Below are positions 35,156-45,823 of a stretch of DNA of 60,697 nucleotides, piece by piece. This DNA comes from Nemertoderma westbladi (Eukaryota; Xenacoelomorpha; Nemertodermatida; Nemertodermatidae): positions 1 to 60,697 of the forward strand of contig JAUCBJ010008433.1 of NCBI GenBank assembly GCA_032718475.1, given 5' to 3'. The position numbers and the translations under genes were made by a program. Every line of letters begins with the position of its first letter. Position 1 is the first letter of the stretch. Under the pieces are notes generated by a model that was not told where the DNA came from, did no database searches, and worked only from the letters and a program-made list of their open reading frames with translations.

Positions 35156-38100
35156 AGCTGACACCCGAGTGCGGAGCAAAGATGGCAGATGTGGTTTATT
35201 CGGATCCCCTTCTCATCCTTCCTGCAGCCGTACTCACTAGGGTATTGATTTCGGTGGAAAAACACCAGATTGATTGGGCGAGAAGTAAGCGATCGACCAA
35301 GGATAGTTATGCGGGATATACATGGGAAGAACTGAAGTCTATTGTCGAGTCGCAATGGAACTTCCCCGGACCCGGACTACCGTTTGACTTATCGGAAGCT
35401 GCCTGGGAAGACATACACAGGATGGGAGTGACAAAGGAAACCAGCGATCCAGCTGTGTGGAAGAGGTCAGCAGCCGGATACGTACAGGGATTCTTCAGCT
35501 CCATGGAGCGATTAGAGGAACAATTGTTTAGACAACCACAAGGACCTCAAGAGCAGGGAGAGCTGCTTTATCAAGTTCGAGAAAGAATTCTAAGAATCAG
35601 ACTAATCCTATCGGCCTTTGAGGAAGCTTCGAAAAGAAGACAAGACACGTCGTTGCAAGTTGCCGTAAAGACTTGGTTACAGCGGGTGAGTCTCCAAGTT
35701 CAAAGAACTGCCCCGTGGAAATCTCAGTTAGATGAGCGCTCAACCCTTGGAGAATCAACAGACGCTACCTTTTCCCAAGTGGAAAGTGAAGCGACAGCAG
35801 AGAAACCGGATAAGAGGGATGCTATTGACATCTATCTGTCAGACTATCAACGCTTTGTAGGTGACGAAGAGTTGAGGAGACGGCTGGATGGACTTAACCC
35901 TAATAGTGAAGGAGCCAAGCTTGTGTTGGACGCAATCGATGCGGATATGAGAGCTGCGAACCAAGCTAAATTTGATGAACGCCTCCGCATCGCTAGAGTC
36001 CAAGAAGAACAAGTAAAGAAAAAACGTATAGAAGACAGAAAGACAGCGGCAGCAGCAGTAGCAGCGGCAGAAGTGGAAAGAAAAGCGGCAGCAGCAGTAG
36101 CAGCGGCAGAAGCGGAAAGAAAAGTGGCAGCGGCCGAAGCGGAAAGAAAGGCGGTAGTGGCAGTGGCAGAGGCAGTGGCAGAAGCAGAACGGAGGGCATC
36201 TGAAGAAACAACCCAACTAGAGTTGGAAAATCTTCAAGAGAATCAAGACTGCATAAATAAACAGTTAACAGCTAGTCAAATGCAGATGATGAGTCGATCT
36301 ACTCCCAAAAGACAGGGATATACATCATCTGAGGAAGGCGATACCACCGATCCTGAAGGCGGAGGAAATCGATCTCGCCTAAGCAGACGTAGAAGAATGT
36401 CCCACCGTCAGAAATTGCCTGATTTGCCCCCAGCAGTTAGAAGGCAACTAGCTAGCACAGACTTAGGTAGTACAGAACCCACAGACCAAATAATTAAAAT
36501 AGAAAGACTCCCTACTATAGTAGATGAGCCTGAAATAATTAGGCCTGTTCTCGAAGCCACCCCTTCGGTGATAGAGACACCTGTACTCCCTGAACCTACC
36601 TCTAAATTCCCTCTGCACAGCACTAAGCTACCTGTGCCCAGTAGAACGGCCCCTGAGATAGTTCATGTCCTGGACTCCGAGCGAAATATTAATGATTTGT
36701 CGCCCGTTGTCCCTCGTCCGACCGCTACAACGTTGGCGGCTCCCGCTTCGGCGGTCGAGTGGGTGGATGAGAGACGGCGGGGGATGGATCTCCTGCTCGG
36801 GCAGATGCAGGAGACTGTTAAGCAGTTCAAGGGCACAGTAAGGGAAAGTAGGTTAGAGTTGCAAGAAGTGCAGCAAAGTATCGCGTTAGAACGCGATAAA
36901 TTAGTAAATACACAAAAGGGTATACCACCACCCCCGGTAACAATGTGTCAACCTGTTAGGTCTGAAGTATCTCATGCGCAAGGTGTGGAGCCTACACGCA
37001 TCTATACTTCTAGTGAAGTAGAAACTCCAATAGTAAACCCTATTAAGGGTAATTATAAACCTATTGATAATGATATTCCATATAGACCTGATCATAATCC
37101 GAGAAATTTATATACAGATAACTCGATATTAAATAACACGATGGTCCAAGAAAGTTTTACGCGTCAAATGGCTAGAACCGAAGCCCGTCAAGCGGTAAAG
37201 GTGGGAGAGATCGTCATGTTCAATGGAGATGAGATGAAATGGTTACCTTTTAATGAATATTACAAAGATAACATACAGAACTCTGTGCTATCTAACGGAG
37301 AGAAACTTAGATTCCTCATCGAGTGCTTGGAAGGATCTCCCAAGTTAATGGCGTTAAAGTTTATTGGACATCCAGATGGATTAAGACAAGTTTGGGATAC
37401 ACTAAACATCAGGTATGGTAATAGGACTAACATAGCTAGGTATTTATATGCGAAATTAATGGCGCCCCGAAAGTTTCTTAGCAGTGGGATTATAGAGTTT
37501 TCCGACGAGATTCAAGAGATCTGTAGACAACTAGATTGGTTAGGTAAGTCTCATGAATACCAGAATTCTATGGTTGTAGGAGCCTTAGCATCTACTTTGC
37601 CCAAGGGTGGAGTAGGTACACACTGGGACAAGAAAGTGTTATATATGATGGAACAACAACGGAGAGACCCTACCATGGCTGATCTCATGTCATTCTTAGA
37701 TGGAGAGGTAAAATTACAGCTTCTAAAACAGTCCAGAGAGAAGACACCGGAAAATAAGGTAAATGAGAAACCCGTTTCTAGGAGAAAGGTAATACCAGTG
37801 TGTTATACAGACGACGGCGAAAGCCAGGCTTCTCAAGAGGAAGACAGCGGGAAAGACACTGAAAGATCTTACTATGACAACACAGCGCCTAAGGACGTAA
37901 GTAAATTCAAGTCTCGAACCAATGACAGGAGAGAACAGGTAAGAAAAACTCCTCCTACGTCTCCTAAGATAATTCATGTAAGAAAGCCCGAAGAAAGAAC
38001 GAGTGTGCACAACGTTACTCAAAGTAAGGTAAGTAACATCAAACCAAAATGTGTGCTGTGCGACGGGCCCCACCGTTTAAGTGCGTGTGATGAATTCCTG

Positions 38101-39450
38101 AGGAAATCACTAAAGGACAGACATGAAGTCATGTGGGATAAGCGGTTGTGTTATAATTGCCTCAGACGAGGACACCAACGGCGAACCTGTTACTCCGACG
38201 CAAGGTGTGAAAAGTGCGGCGCAAAACATCATATCTTGTTGCACACTGAATTCGATCGAAACAGCCCGAGTCAGGTAAGTGAGTCCGAACTACATGTCCA
38301 ATTCAGTGATGTGAACGACACTGACCAAAGTTCTGAGATGGAAGGATTCTATACGGACGAATTCTCCGACGAAAACGAATCCTGTTACCTGATAAATACC
38401 GCAGTGTATCGAGCACTTACGTATGAAGAGGACACCGACAGCGAGCTCCCCCTAACTACTTCTGACCGACAACCATCTTGGAAAGCACCAACTTCCAATG
38501 TAGGAATCCGTGAATTTCCCGTAGTGCAGTTAAGGGTCCACGGACCTAAAAGGAGTTATATAGTGAACGCCCTCCTTGACTCCGGTAGCACAGGAACATT
38601 CATCGACAAAGAACTAGCCGAAGACATCTTTGCTGGACAACCCAAGTTCCGAACTAAGTTAAACAAGTCAGGAATTATGCAGGTTTGGAAATCTACAGTA
38701 ATAGCGGATTATTATGTAGGTGCGTTGTCCACCCCCCAGGATGAACTAGGAGAACACAGTATAAGGTCAGTAAAAATGGTGGCGATAAAGAACTTTGCTA
38801 CCAGCCAAGTAGAACCTTATAACTGGGATGAGGACGATTCCACCCAGCAGCTTAATATACCTAGATTCAACACAGATTACCCTGGAGTGCAAATACTCAT
38901 CGGCCAAAATGCGCATGAAGCGCTTGAGACATTGGAGAAACGGCCTGCTCAACCGCAACCATTACAAGCCTATGCGGGAAGAACTAGAGTAGGTTGGTAC
39001 TTTACTGGCCCTTCCCGTAGAACTCTCATAGAAAGGTTACCAAAAGAACGGGTATACCAAGTAAGTGAATGGGAAGCGGAGAGCAGTGAGGTAGACGACC
39101 CAACTGAGGGAACACCATACTCCTCAGATAATGACGATATTAACTCTAATGTAGATCAATGGAGATATTGCCCCGAGACGATCAATCTAACCGACATCGC
39201 TTCCAGAGGAGCAACTCCTCAAGAACTGACAGATACTCCAGACTGGTTAGGTGGACCCGACTTCCTAAGTAAAGAAGATGAATGGCCTCCCCATCTTACC
39301 ACGGCTGAGATTAGACAAGCCAAGGGAGCGGAGAAAGTCAAACCTAAAACCCGGACGAGTAAATCGAAGTTATTTAACCGTGATAGATCTGTCTGTACTA
39401 CATATTTCCGGAGACGACACTGCGGATCTAAACTCCCCTGCCACAAATAA
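35080..39450 (+). CDS. BEL1 Gag-protease fused to RNase H end
   Basis: 1,456 codons, intact. Residues about 320-375 form an Ala/Glu/Lys-rich coiled-coil-like segment. From about 710 to 880 is the BEL/Pao Gag region (FNGDEMKWLPFNEYY, EKLRFLIECLEGSP, DLMSFLDGEV; DUF1759-like). From about 990 come Cys/His knuckles (CVLCDGPH, CYNCLRRGH, CEKCGAKHH). At about 1165 is the retropepsin motif LLDSGSTGTFID. From about 1358 the sequence jumps to the BEL RNase H/integrase linker (WRYCPETINLTDIASRG, DWLGGPDFLSKEDEWP). The RT palm with its YxDD box and most of RNase H are absent, yet the frame stays open across the junction. After about 1395 a 2-bp deletion relative to the second tail copy changes the frame. 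It likely makes particles but cannot reverse transcribe. Confidence 0.87.
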   Translation: MEQQQPASRELISQWPDSSSSADTVELTPECGAKMADVVYSDPLLILPAAVLTRVLISVEKHQIDWARSKRSTKDSYAGYTWEELKSIVESQWNFPGPGLPFDLSEAAWEDIHRMGVTKETSDPAVWKRSAAGYVQGFFSSMERLEEQLFRQPQGPQEQGELLYQVRERILRIRLILSAFEEASKRRQDTSLQVAVKTWLQRVSLQVQRTAPWKSQLDERSTLGESTDATFSQVESEATAEKPDKRDAIDIYLSDYQRFVGDEELRRRLDGLNPNSEGAKLVLDAIDADMRAANQAKFDERLRIARVQEEQVKKKRIEDRKTAAAAVAAAEVERKAAAAVAAAEAERKVAAAEAERKAVVAVAEAVAEAERRASEETTQLELENLQENQDCINKQLTASQMQMMSRSTPKRQGYTSSEEGDTTDPEGGGNRSRLSRRRRMSHRQKLPDLPPAVRRQLASTDLGSTEPTDQIIKIERLPTIVDEPEIIRPVLEATPSVIETPVLPEPTSKFPLHSTKLPVPSRTAPEIVHVLDSERNINDLSPVVPRPTATTLAAPASAVEWVDERRRGMDLLLGQMQETVKQFKGTVRESRLELQEVQQSIALERDKLVNTQKGIPPPPVTMCQPVRSEVSHAQGVEPTRIYTSSEVETPIVNPIKGNYKPIDNDIPYRPDHNPRNLYTDNSILNNTMVQESFTRQMARTEARQAVKVGEIVMFNGDEMKWLPFNEYYKDNIQNSVLSNGEKLRFLIECLEGSPKLMALKFIGHPDGLRQVWDTLNIRYGNRTNIARYLYAKLMAPRKFLSSGIIEFSDEIQEICRQLDWLGKSHEYQNSMVVGALASTLPKGGVGTHWDKKVLYMMEQQRRDPTMADLMSFLDGEVKLQLLKQSREKTPENKVNEKPVSRRKVIPVCYTDDGESQASQEEDSGKDTERSYYDNTAPKDVSKFKSRTNDRREQVRKTPPTSPKIIHVRKPEERTSVHNVTQSKVSNIKPKCVLCDGPHRLSACDEFLRKSLKDRHEVMWDKRLCYNCLRRGHQRRTCYSDARCEKCGAKHHILLHTEFDRNSPSQVSESELHVQFSDVNDTDQSSEMEGFYTDEFSDENESCYLINTAVYRALTYEEDTDSELPLTTSDRQPSWKAPTSNVGIREFPVVQLRVHGPKRSYIVNALLDSGSTGTFIDKELAEDIFAGQPKFRTKLNKSGIMQVWKSTVIADYYVGALSTPQDELGEHSIRSVKMVAIKNFATSQVEPYNWDEDDSTQQLNIPRFNTDYPGVQILIGQNAHEALETLEKRPAQPQPLQAYAGRTRVGWYFTGPSRRTLIERLPKERVYQVSEWEAESSEVDDPTEGTPYSSDNDDINSNVDQWRYCPETINLTDIASRGATPQELTDTPDWLGGPDFLSKEDEWPPHLTTAEIRQAKGAEKVKPKTRTSKSKLFNRDRSVCTTYFRRRHCGSKLPCHK

Positions 39451-40090
39451 GTCTGTTGTGGAAATCAGAGAGAGAGACTGGAAATCGGGAACACCAGACG
39501 TCTCACAGGGACTCTCACCTCTCCTGCAGAGAGCAATAAACCACTATAGCTCCTGGAATCGGCTTTCTAAGGCCGTCGTGTATTTGAAGCGATGTTTCCA
39601 TCGTCACTATTCCAGGACGAAGATGAAACCTGGAACTTTATTCGAAACACAATAACTCAATCGCCCAGTTGGTCGTTTATGTTTACTGGAAAGAGACCGA
39701 GAACTATCCGGAAACTATGGAAGGCAAGATACTCTTCCCACGACCACCTCCCTAATCCAACAAACATCTAGGGACTCCCCAACGTAACAGCGTCTGGAGT
39801 GGGTGTGTGACTACATTATTTTATATATTTTTATTATTTTTATATTTATGTATGTATTATTACGTAATTTTATTATTATAATCATTTTCTTTAATTTTAT
39901 TTAGTAGAATGTTATTTTAGCGATTATTTAGTAGAATTAGTGCAATATATACTCGTGTTTATTAATTAATTACTTAACATTATATATTTAGTGCAACGGC
40001 GAGAAATAATTCTTTTCTCTTTCCTTACTGTCCGTATCATATTATAAATACGTGACTGCAGTAAGATGAAATGTCCGTACTTATTAAAGT
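39281..40090 (+). pseudogene. BEL1 pol tail, copy 1
   Basis: Continues the RNase H/integrase-linker reading in the frame ending at 39,655 (VVEIRERDWKSGTPDVS, AVVYLKRCFHRHYSRTK), then about 430 bp of AT-rich non-coding sequence. The whole block is repeated at about 42,171-43,000 with roughly 90% identity by eye. Compared with that copy it lacks 2 bp at about 39,378, which is what ends the large ORF prematurely. No integrase catalytic motifs follow. Confidence 0.75.
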
Positions 40091-40896
40091 ACAATAAAGA
40101 AATAATAAAAAACATTCTAGCCACAAACTCAGCCAGCCACAAACAAAATAAGTATACAATTGGCCGGCTTTGTGACACTTGGACCTAACTGACTGGCGCC
40201 AGACTTTCTGGGTGACACCCAATGTCACCCTATGGGTGTCATTGGGTGTCATTGGCGCCAGACTGTCTGAGTGACACCTCCTAATTAGGCTAATTGACTG
40301 GTGTCATCAATTAATTAGTACAATTAAACCCTAAAAGGTGTCTTATGACTCCTAAATAGGGTTTAATTGATTATCCTAATTAAATTAGACCAATTAGCGC
40401 CCCGACACGCAATGGTTATCAGTGATGTCCAACTGTCGCAAAGCTGCCCAAGAGGGTGTCATAAGTGACACCACGGTTCTTTTATTTATTAATACTTATT
40501 TATTTGTATTAAATTTTAATTTATTTGTTTGTATTACTTTTACTTTATAATATTGTTTTCCTTTTTTAGTTTTAACATTAATTATTTTATATATTACTTA
40601 CCGTTGCTAAATGACCTCATTGACTTTCAACTTGTTATACTTAGCCTTAGAGTATACAGCTCCCTTACTGGCAACTACTGTAATTACTCTTATCTATAAC
40701 CAGACAGTTGTATCGTTGACCTATGACCCCCAATTAGATTTAACCAAGCAACAGGTTTTTAATAATAGTTGGATCCAAGCGCCCCGCCCCCCTCTCGTGA
40801 CACCTCTGATTACTAATTACTCTTACCTATATCCAGCCGTCTGCAGTTCCATAGTCTGCCGCTAGAGGGTGTATTATCTGAAAATTAACATCTTCT
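40091..40896. repeat. insert between pol tails, with GTGACACC repeats
   Basis: ctggcgccagactttctggg and its near copy recur 59 bp apart (about 40,193 and 40,252), each followed by gtgacacc, and variants of gggtgtcatt occur between them. An inverted pair attaaaccct / agggtttaat brackets about 40,323-40,372. The right half (40,480-40,610) is AT-rich. The origin is unknown; it may be a piece of another element. Confidence 0.55.
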
Positions 40897-42168
40897 CTAC
40901 TACTACTCTACTACTAGGTCGAGCGAACTCGGACAGTGGAAATGAGATCCTTCCAGGCTTCCCGATTCTCCATAGTTGTCGCAATTTCGTTTCTCCCAAG
41001 TTCAGTATCCCTTTCAAGTTGATCTATATATGTTATGGCAGGTCGTCCACGACTACGCTTTCCATGAGTTGGTTGCCAGAGAAGTAGATCTGGTATGACC
41101 TCGTCTTTACTTCGCCAGCAGTGCCCACTGAATCTTAATCTGCGTTCACGGAGGGTGGTTGATACAGGTGGTATTGTACCATAAAGCTCGGCGTTTGTCA
41201 TGTGTTGTCTCCAGATGATGTTTAGGGCTGCCCTTAGTAGTCTTGTGTAGCAACCATCAATTCGTTGTTCAAGTGATTTAGTCAGTGTCCAGGTCTCACC
41301 CCCATATAAAAATACACTTTCCACTGTGGCTCGAAAGAACTTGGTCTTCAGGTGCCTGGAGAGATCTGATTTCCAGATGGTATCCATTTTTGATAGAGCT
41401 ACCCAAGCCTTTGCTTTCCTAACTTCTATGTCCTTTTTGCTACTCTCTATCCATGATCCAAGGTACTGGAAGTCATCGACCTGCCTTAGTTGATTATTAT
41501 CATTATCAATGGTTGTCAAGTTTCCATCAACATTAAAGGTCATGAATTCGGTCTTGGTAGCATTTATATGCAATCCAACCTCCTTAGCAGCCCTCTCCAC
41601 TTTATTTAGTAGAAGCTGTGCATCTGCTAGCATATTAGAGAGCAGGGCGATGTCATCCGCAAAGTCGGTGTCTGTGACTGTAGTTGCCGGATATCTACTA
41701 CTTCTGCGTTCTTGAAGTGTGAATCCCAGATCTTCACCCTTTGTGGCCGTCCTCATTGCGTAATCCAGCACAATTACAAATAGTAATGGTGCTAATGTGT
41801 CACCTTGCAGTACGCCAGCCAGGATTGAGAAAAACTCAGTTTCACCATCTGGTGAGAGTACCTGCGCTTCTGTGTCACAATATAGCAATCCAATGCCAGC
41901 AACAATTACTTCTGGTATTCCATAAGCTCTTAGGATTTCAAGCATTTTACCTCTATGGATGGAGTCGAATGCCTTCTTGAAGTCCACAAAAGTCATGACT
42001 GCGGGGAGATTCTTTGACTTGATTCCTTCAATCAGTCTCCGTAGTGCAAGTATCTGAGCTATTGTTGATCTACTTGGTCGAAATCCGTTTTGGCTCTTAC
42101 GCAGTAGTTTCTCTATGTGAGGCCTAATCCTATATAGAATCATTTTATTGTATATTTTGGCAGCTACC
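40897..42168 (-). pseudogene. LINE family B, RT half, inserted in BEL1
   Basis: One open minus-strand frame of 418 codons (42,170-40,914). It carries KIYNKMILYRIRPHIE, QNGFRPSRST, TFVDFKKAFDSIHR, VLQGDTLAPLLFVIVLDY, the catalytic DTDFADDIALLSN, FQYLGSWIESSKKDIE, FLYGGETWTLTKSLE and the C-terminal FSGHCWR...LLLWQPTHGKR block. It is the same general type as family A (RTE-like) but well diverged. Endonuclease and RT N-terminus are lost by 5' truncation. The minus-strand 3' end is a TAG-run tail (plus strand ctactactactctactactag). The open frame suggests a fairly young copy. Duplicated BEL1 pol-tail sequence resumes immediately beyond 42,170. Confidence 0.85.
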
Positions 42169-42170
42169 AC

Positions 42171-43000
42171 AAGCAGAAGAGGATGAATGGCCTCCTCATC
42201 TCACCACGGCTGAGATTAGACAAGCCAAGGGAGCGGAGAAAGTCAAACCTAAAACCCGGACGAGTAAATCAAGGTTATTTAAACCAGTGATAGATCTGTC
42301 TGTATTACACATTGCCAGGGACGACGCTGTGGATCTAAACTCCCCCACCGCGAACCGATCTGTTGTGGAGATCAGAGAGAGAGACTGGAGATCTGGAACA
42401 CCAGACGTCTCGCCGGGACTCTCACCTCTCCTGCCGGGAGCGATGGACCACTATAGATCCTGGAATCGGCTTTGTAAGGCCGTCGTGTATTTGAAGCGAT
42501 GTTTCTATCGTCACTATTCCAGGACGAAGAGGAAACCTGGAATTGTCTTCGAGACACAGTAGCTCAATCACCCAGTTGGTCGTTTATGTTTACTGGAAAG
42601 AGACCGAGAACTGTCCGGAAACTATGGAAGGCAAGATACTCTTCCCACGACCACCTCCCTAATCCAACAAACATCTAGGGACTCCCCAACGTAACAGCGT
42701 CTGGAGTGGGTGTGTGACTATATTATTTTATATTTGTTTTTATTATTTTATATTTATGTATGTATTATTATGTAATTTTATTATAATCGTTTTCTTTAAT
42801 TTTATTTAGTAGAATGTTATTTTAGCGATTATTTAGTAGATTAGTGCAATGTATATTAGTGTTTATTACTTAATTACTTATATATTATATATTTAGTGCA
42901 ATGGCGAGAAATAATTCTTTTTCTCTTTCCTTACTGTCCGTATTACATTACAAATACGTAACTACAGTAAGATGAAATATCCGTACAATAAAGCTCCTAC
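42171..43000 (+). pseudogene. BEL1 pol tail, copy 2
   Basis: Starts at gaagaggatgaatggcctcc, the same RNase H/integrase-linker block as at 39,283, and reads through to a stop at 42,562 (VIDLSVLHIARDDAVDLN, SWNRLCKAVVYLKRCFYRH). It is followed by the same non-coding stretch as copy 1. Unlike copy 1 it has no frameshift at the join. Confidence 0.75.
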
Positions 43001-44162
43001 TATATTCAAGTATTATTGGTAAAGTAGAGTATTAGGAATGCAAAATTCAGATCCTCGTGTCTCGGCTAAACCAAGCTCTGGGTAGACCTTGGAAATGACT
43101 TGCCTCTTCTCACTGACATTGCTTCGTGCGATATTGCTCTCATACCGTATATTAAATAATACATATAGTAGCGTGATGTCCCTTTAACAGTAGCGTACAA
43201 CGCAAATAAATCTGTTAAACCCTTTGACCATCTGCAATTCTAGTCGATTAAGATATCGCGGCACCCTCCGATATACTTGAAAGACAAAATTCTAGAATCA
43301 ATGGTTAACGTCCCCAGACATGTTCTGGAATAAACCGGTGCCCATCTTAAATATTAACTATTAATATTTATAAAATCTGTCAAATAGATACAATAGAGTA
43401 ACTATATACTTACAAGTTAACTCTAGAAAATCTATAAATTAAAATCTGTCAAAATTTAGATCCTTTAAAATTCTAGTCAATTAAGATATCGTAGCACTTA
43501 CCGATACTCTTAAAAGAACAAATTTCCTAGAATCAAGCATCCCAGTCCCCAGATATGTTCTGGAATAAAATTGTGTCTATTTAATATTAAATAATAAAAT
43601 TCACGGGAATAAATTTAAATTCATCTTTTAATGAATTTGATAAATTGTCATTTTTATACAATTTATAACATTCCCAAAATTCCATAAATTAATAGATCAT
43701 GGGAGCGGAGATTCACCCTAATAAGTATATTAGTGTGCGAGAATCTCCAATATATAGTCAATAGCCGATAAAATTCATAAAATCATGTATAAAGAGAAAT
43801 ATTGACAATTAAAGAATTACTATTAAATAGCATCCCAGATCTGTATGCATGGGAATTACCCTAATTCTACCGCTAACTTTCCATAATGTCACCATGGCAA
43901 CAACCACGCTAGAATTAGAAGTGAGTTAAAAGAACAATAAAGCTTGCCCATTGAATAGCATAAGGAATAAATAGCACACTGCTAGTATCCCAGGATACCC
44001 TATAATAACGTGGCATTCTGAAAGGCACTGACTAACGGACAAATGGCCCGAATGTGTGCGATTTGTGACAGTTGTGTGGAATTTGTGCGTTTATAGGTGA
44101 ATGTTACTACTAAAGTGTGTTTACAGTAGCGAGTCGCAATTGTGAAAGTAGCCCTAACTCTC
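43001..44162. repeat. BEL1 non-coding interior with a diverged repeat pair
   Basis: Blocks at about 43,235-43,380 and 43,475-43,610 share ttctagtcRattaagatatc and ccccagaYatgttctggaat. Otherwise AT-rich and non-coding. Confidence 0.55.
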
Positions 44163-44345
44163 CAGTAAGAACCTGAAGTAAATCTAAGCCTTTGGGACGG
44201 ACGGTGGAGTGACTCGCGCTGGTTGTTGTGGTCGTTGTGCAGCTACGACGTTGGCGATAGGCACATCGGCGAAAGTACACCAGCGCTGAGGATCTTGCGC
44301 TGTCCGGGGGCCGAGAGGGGTAGGCAGCGACGCACGCTAGCCTAA
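44163..44345 (+). promoter_or_regulatory. GC-rich module shared with the gypsy leader
   Basis: About 160-180 bp, much richer in G+C than its surroundings, matching the reverse complement of 51,421-51,600 at most positions. Common strings include gtggagtgactcgcgctgg, cttgcgctgtccgggggcc and ggggtaggcagcgacgc. In both elements it lies upstream of an ORF start (ATG 44,387 here). It could be a promoter, an RNA packaging or dimerisation element, or simply sequence exchanged between the two elements. Confidence 0.7.
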
Positions 44346-44386
44346 ATATAAACTCATTATAATATTGATAAACTCATATAGCAGAT

Positions 44387-45746
44387 ATGGCTGAGTTGAT
44401 AGAAGATGATCTTGGTATCAGGGAGCGATATACTCTACCTTTACAAGCGTTTGTTGATAGCTTGATACGTGGCGACGCTGGTCCAACTACTACGGAGGAC
44501 GATGGTCATTATATCGAACCGCCAATGTCCCAGGAGCAACTTACGCATGAATTGGACTATAGAAAATTCACCGCTCGCTATACGCATCGTAATGGTACGT
44601 ATATGGACTTCTTAACTACTGGTCATCCTATCGATTTACACGATACGGACGATATCGACACCGAAAGGGAAATGGTACTGTTTTGAGTATCCTACCCAGC
44701 GGAGTCGGAACGATAAACTGAAAATCGAATGTGAAAATTCTATTCGAAATCAACTCGAAAGAGAAGACGTTAAAGAACCGGATAAACGCAGTAACTCTAA
44801 CGTATATTTGGAATTCTTGAGAGAAACGTTGTAACACCGAATAAATATCACTCGCGTTTCCCCTACAAGACGTGCGTCTTTGGTATTATTGCGATGAATG
44901 CCCAAGACCCAACCAACAAACGGAAAGACATAAACATCCACGGAGATGTTGCTTTAAACACAGTTTTACTCGCTATATTTACGGGAGTTTCGAGCGAAAC
45001 TTGTTCGATGTATCACCTATGCTCGCTCGATTCAAACGATCCTTAAATAAACCTATGATCAGAGTTCCGGAATACTCGGTCAGACCTCCTCATTCCCTAG
45101 TTAGACCTCAGACTCTTGATCCTAATAGTATCACGGATCCTCCCGAACTGTACTCACTGTTCAAAGATCTAGTGTTACCCAAACAGTTAGTCGGTGGCAC
45201 TCCGGTTGTGGGCTCCCTAAATATTCACCCATCTTACTTAGTCGGATTTGGACGCGGACAGCTAATATCGCCATTCAACCGTATCATCGTCCCTGTTTAA
45301 CCCGATACAACCTGACACCGAGGCGGAGGAAAGAGTTGTACGAAACGCGTTGGACACTATTCGTCAAAAGATCGGAAAATGAACCTACAATTGTTTAGAG
45401 AAACGTAAATTGCAGCAGCAAGTCCAAGCGGTAAACGAATTAATTTTATCTCAGTTCGATCAGGAAATTCAGAATCTCTAAGAAGATATCGAACTTGGAC
45501 GACCTTATTCTCTGCAAGAGTTTTGGACGAACGCATCCAACGATAAGCGGAGGAAAATCAGCTCGAGGAGAAGCATATCGAAATGGACGAGACATCGACC
45601 GTAACCCTAAACCTTCTGATGCAATTGTATTGCACCCTTCACCCAGGAGTTACAGCCCTCCTAGTAAAGTGGCTCGCCCCAAAGAGAAAAGGACTCTTGC
45701 TAGCCTCAAAAAACTGCGTAAACGCCGTCCGCGCAAGAAAGACTAG
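44387..45746 (+). pseudogene. BEL1 extra ORF block, unknown protein, frameshifted
   Basis: A coding-like region read from ATG 44,387 (MAELIEDDLGIRERYTLP, 99 codons) that continues in other frames after 44,686. An acidic N-terminus is followed by a charged, helical-looking part (NQLEREDVKEPDKRSNSN) and then by YYCDECPRPNQQTERHKH, a possible zinc-binding segment. Next come a Pro-rich part (RVPEYSVRPPHSLVRP), PKQLVGGTPVVGSLNIHP, a Gln/Glu-rich coiled-coil-like stretch and a strongly basic C-terminus (KKLRKRRPRKKD, ending 45,746). At least four frame disruptions or stops. There are no protease, RT, integrase or envelope motifs and no membrane segment. Capsid-like or RNA-binding roles are guesses only. 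Confidence 0.5.
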
Positions 45747-45823
45747 CTGTTTAGAGTATTTTTATATTTTAGAAACTGTGATTTTTATATTTTATAGAAT
45801 TAAATCCCATTTTCTGGGAGCGG

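Noticed and set aside
35839-36216. Minus-strand Leu/Cys/Phe-rich frames that look like membrane segments
   Set aside because: Antisense shadows of the Ala/Glu/Lys-rich part of the BEL1 Gag ORF.
44387-45746. Envelope gene for BEL1
   Set aside because: No signal peptide, furin-like site or transmembrane segment; the C-terminus is basic and soluble-looking.
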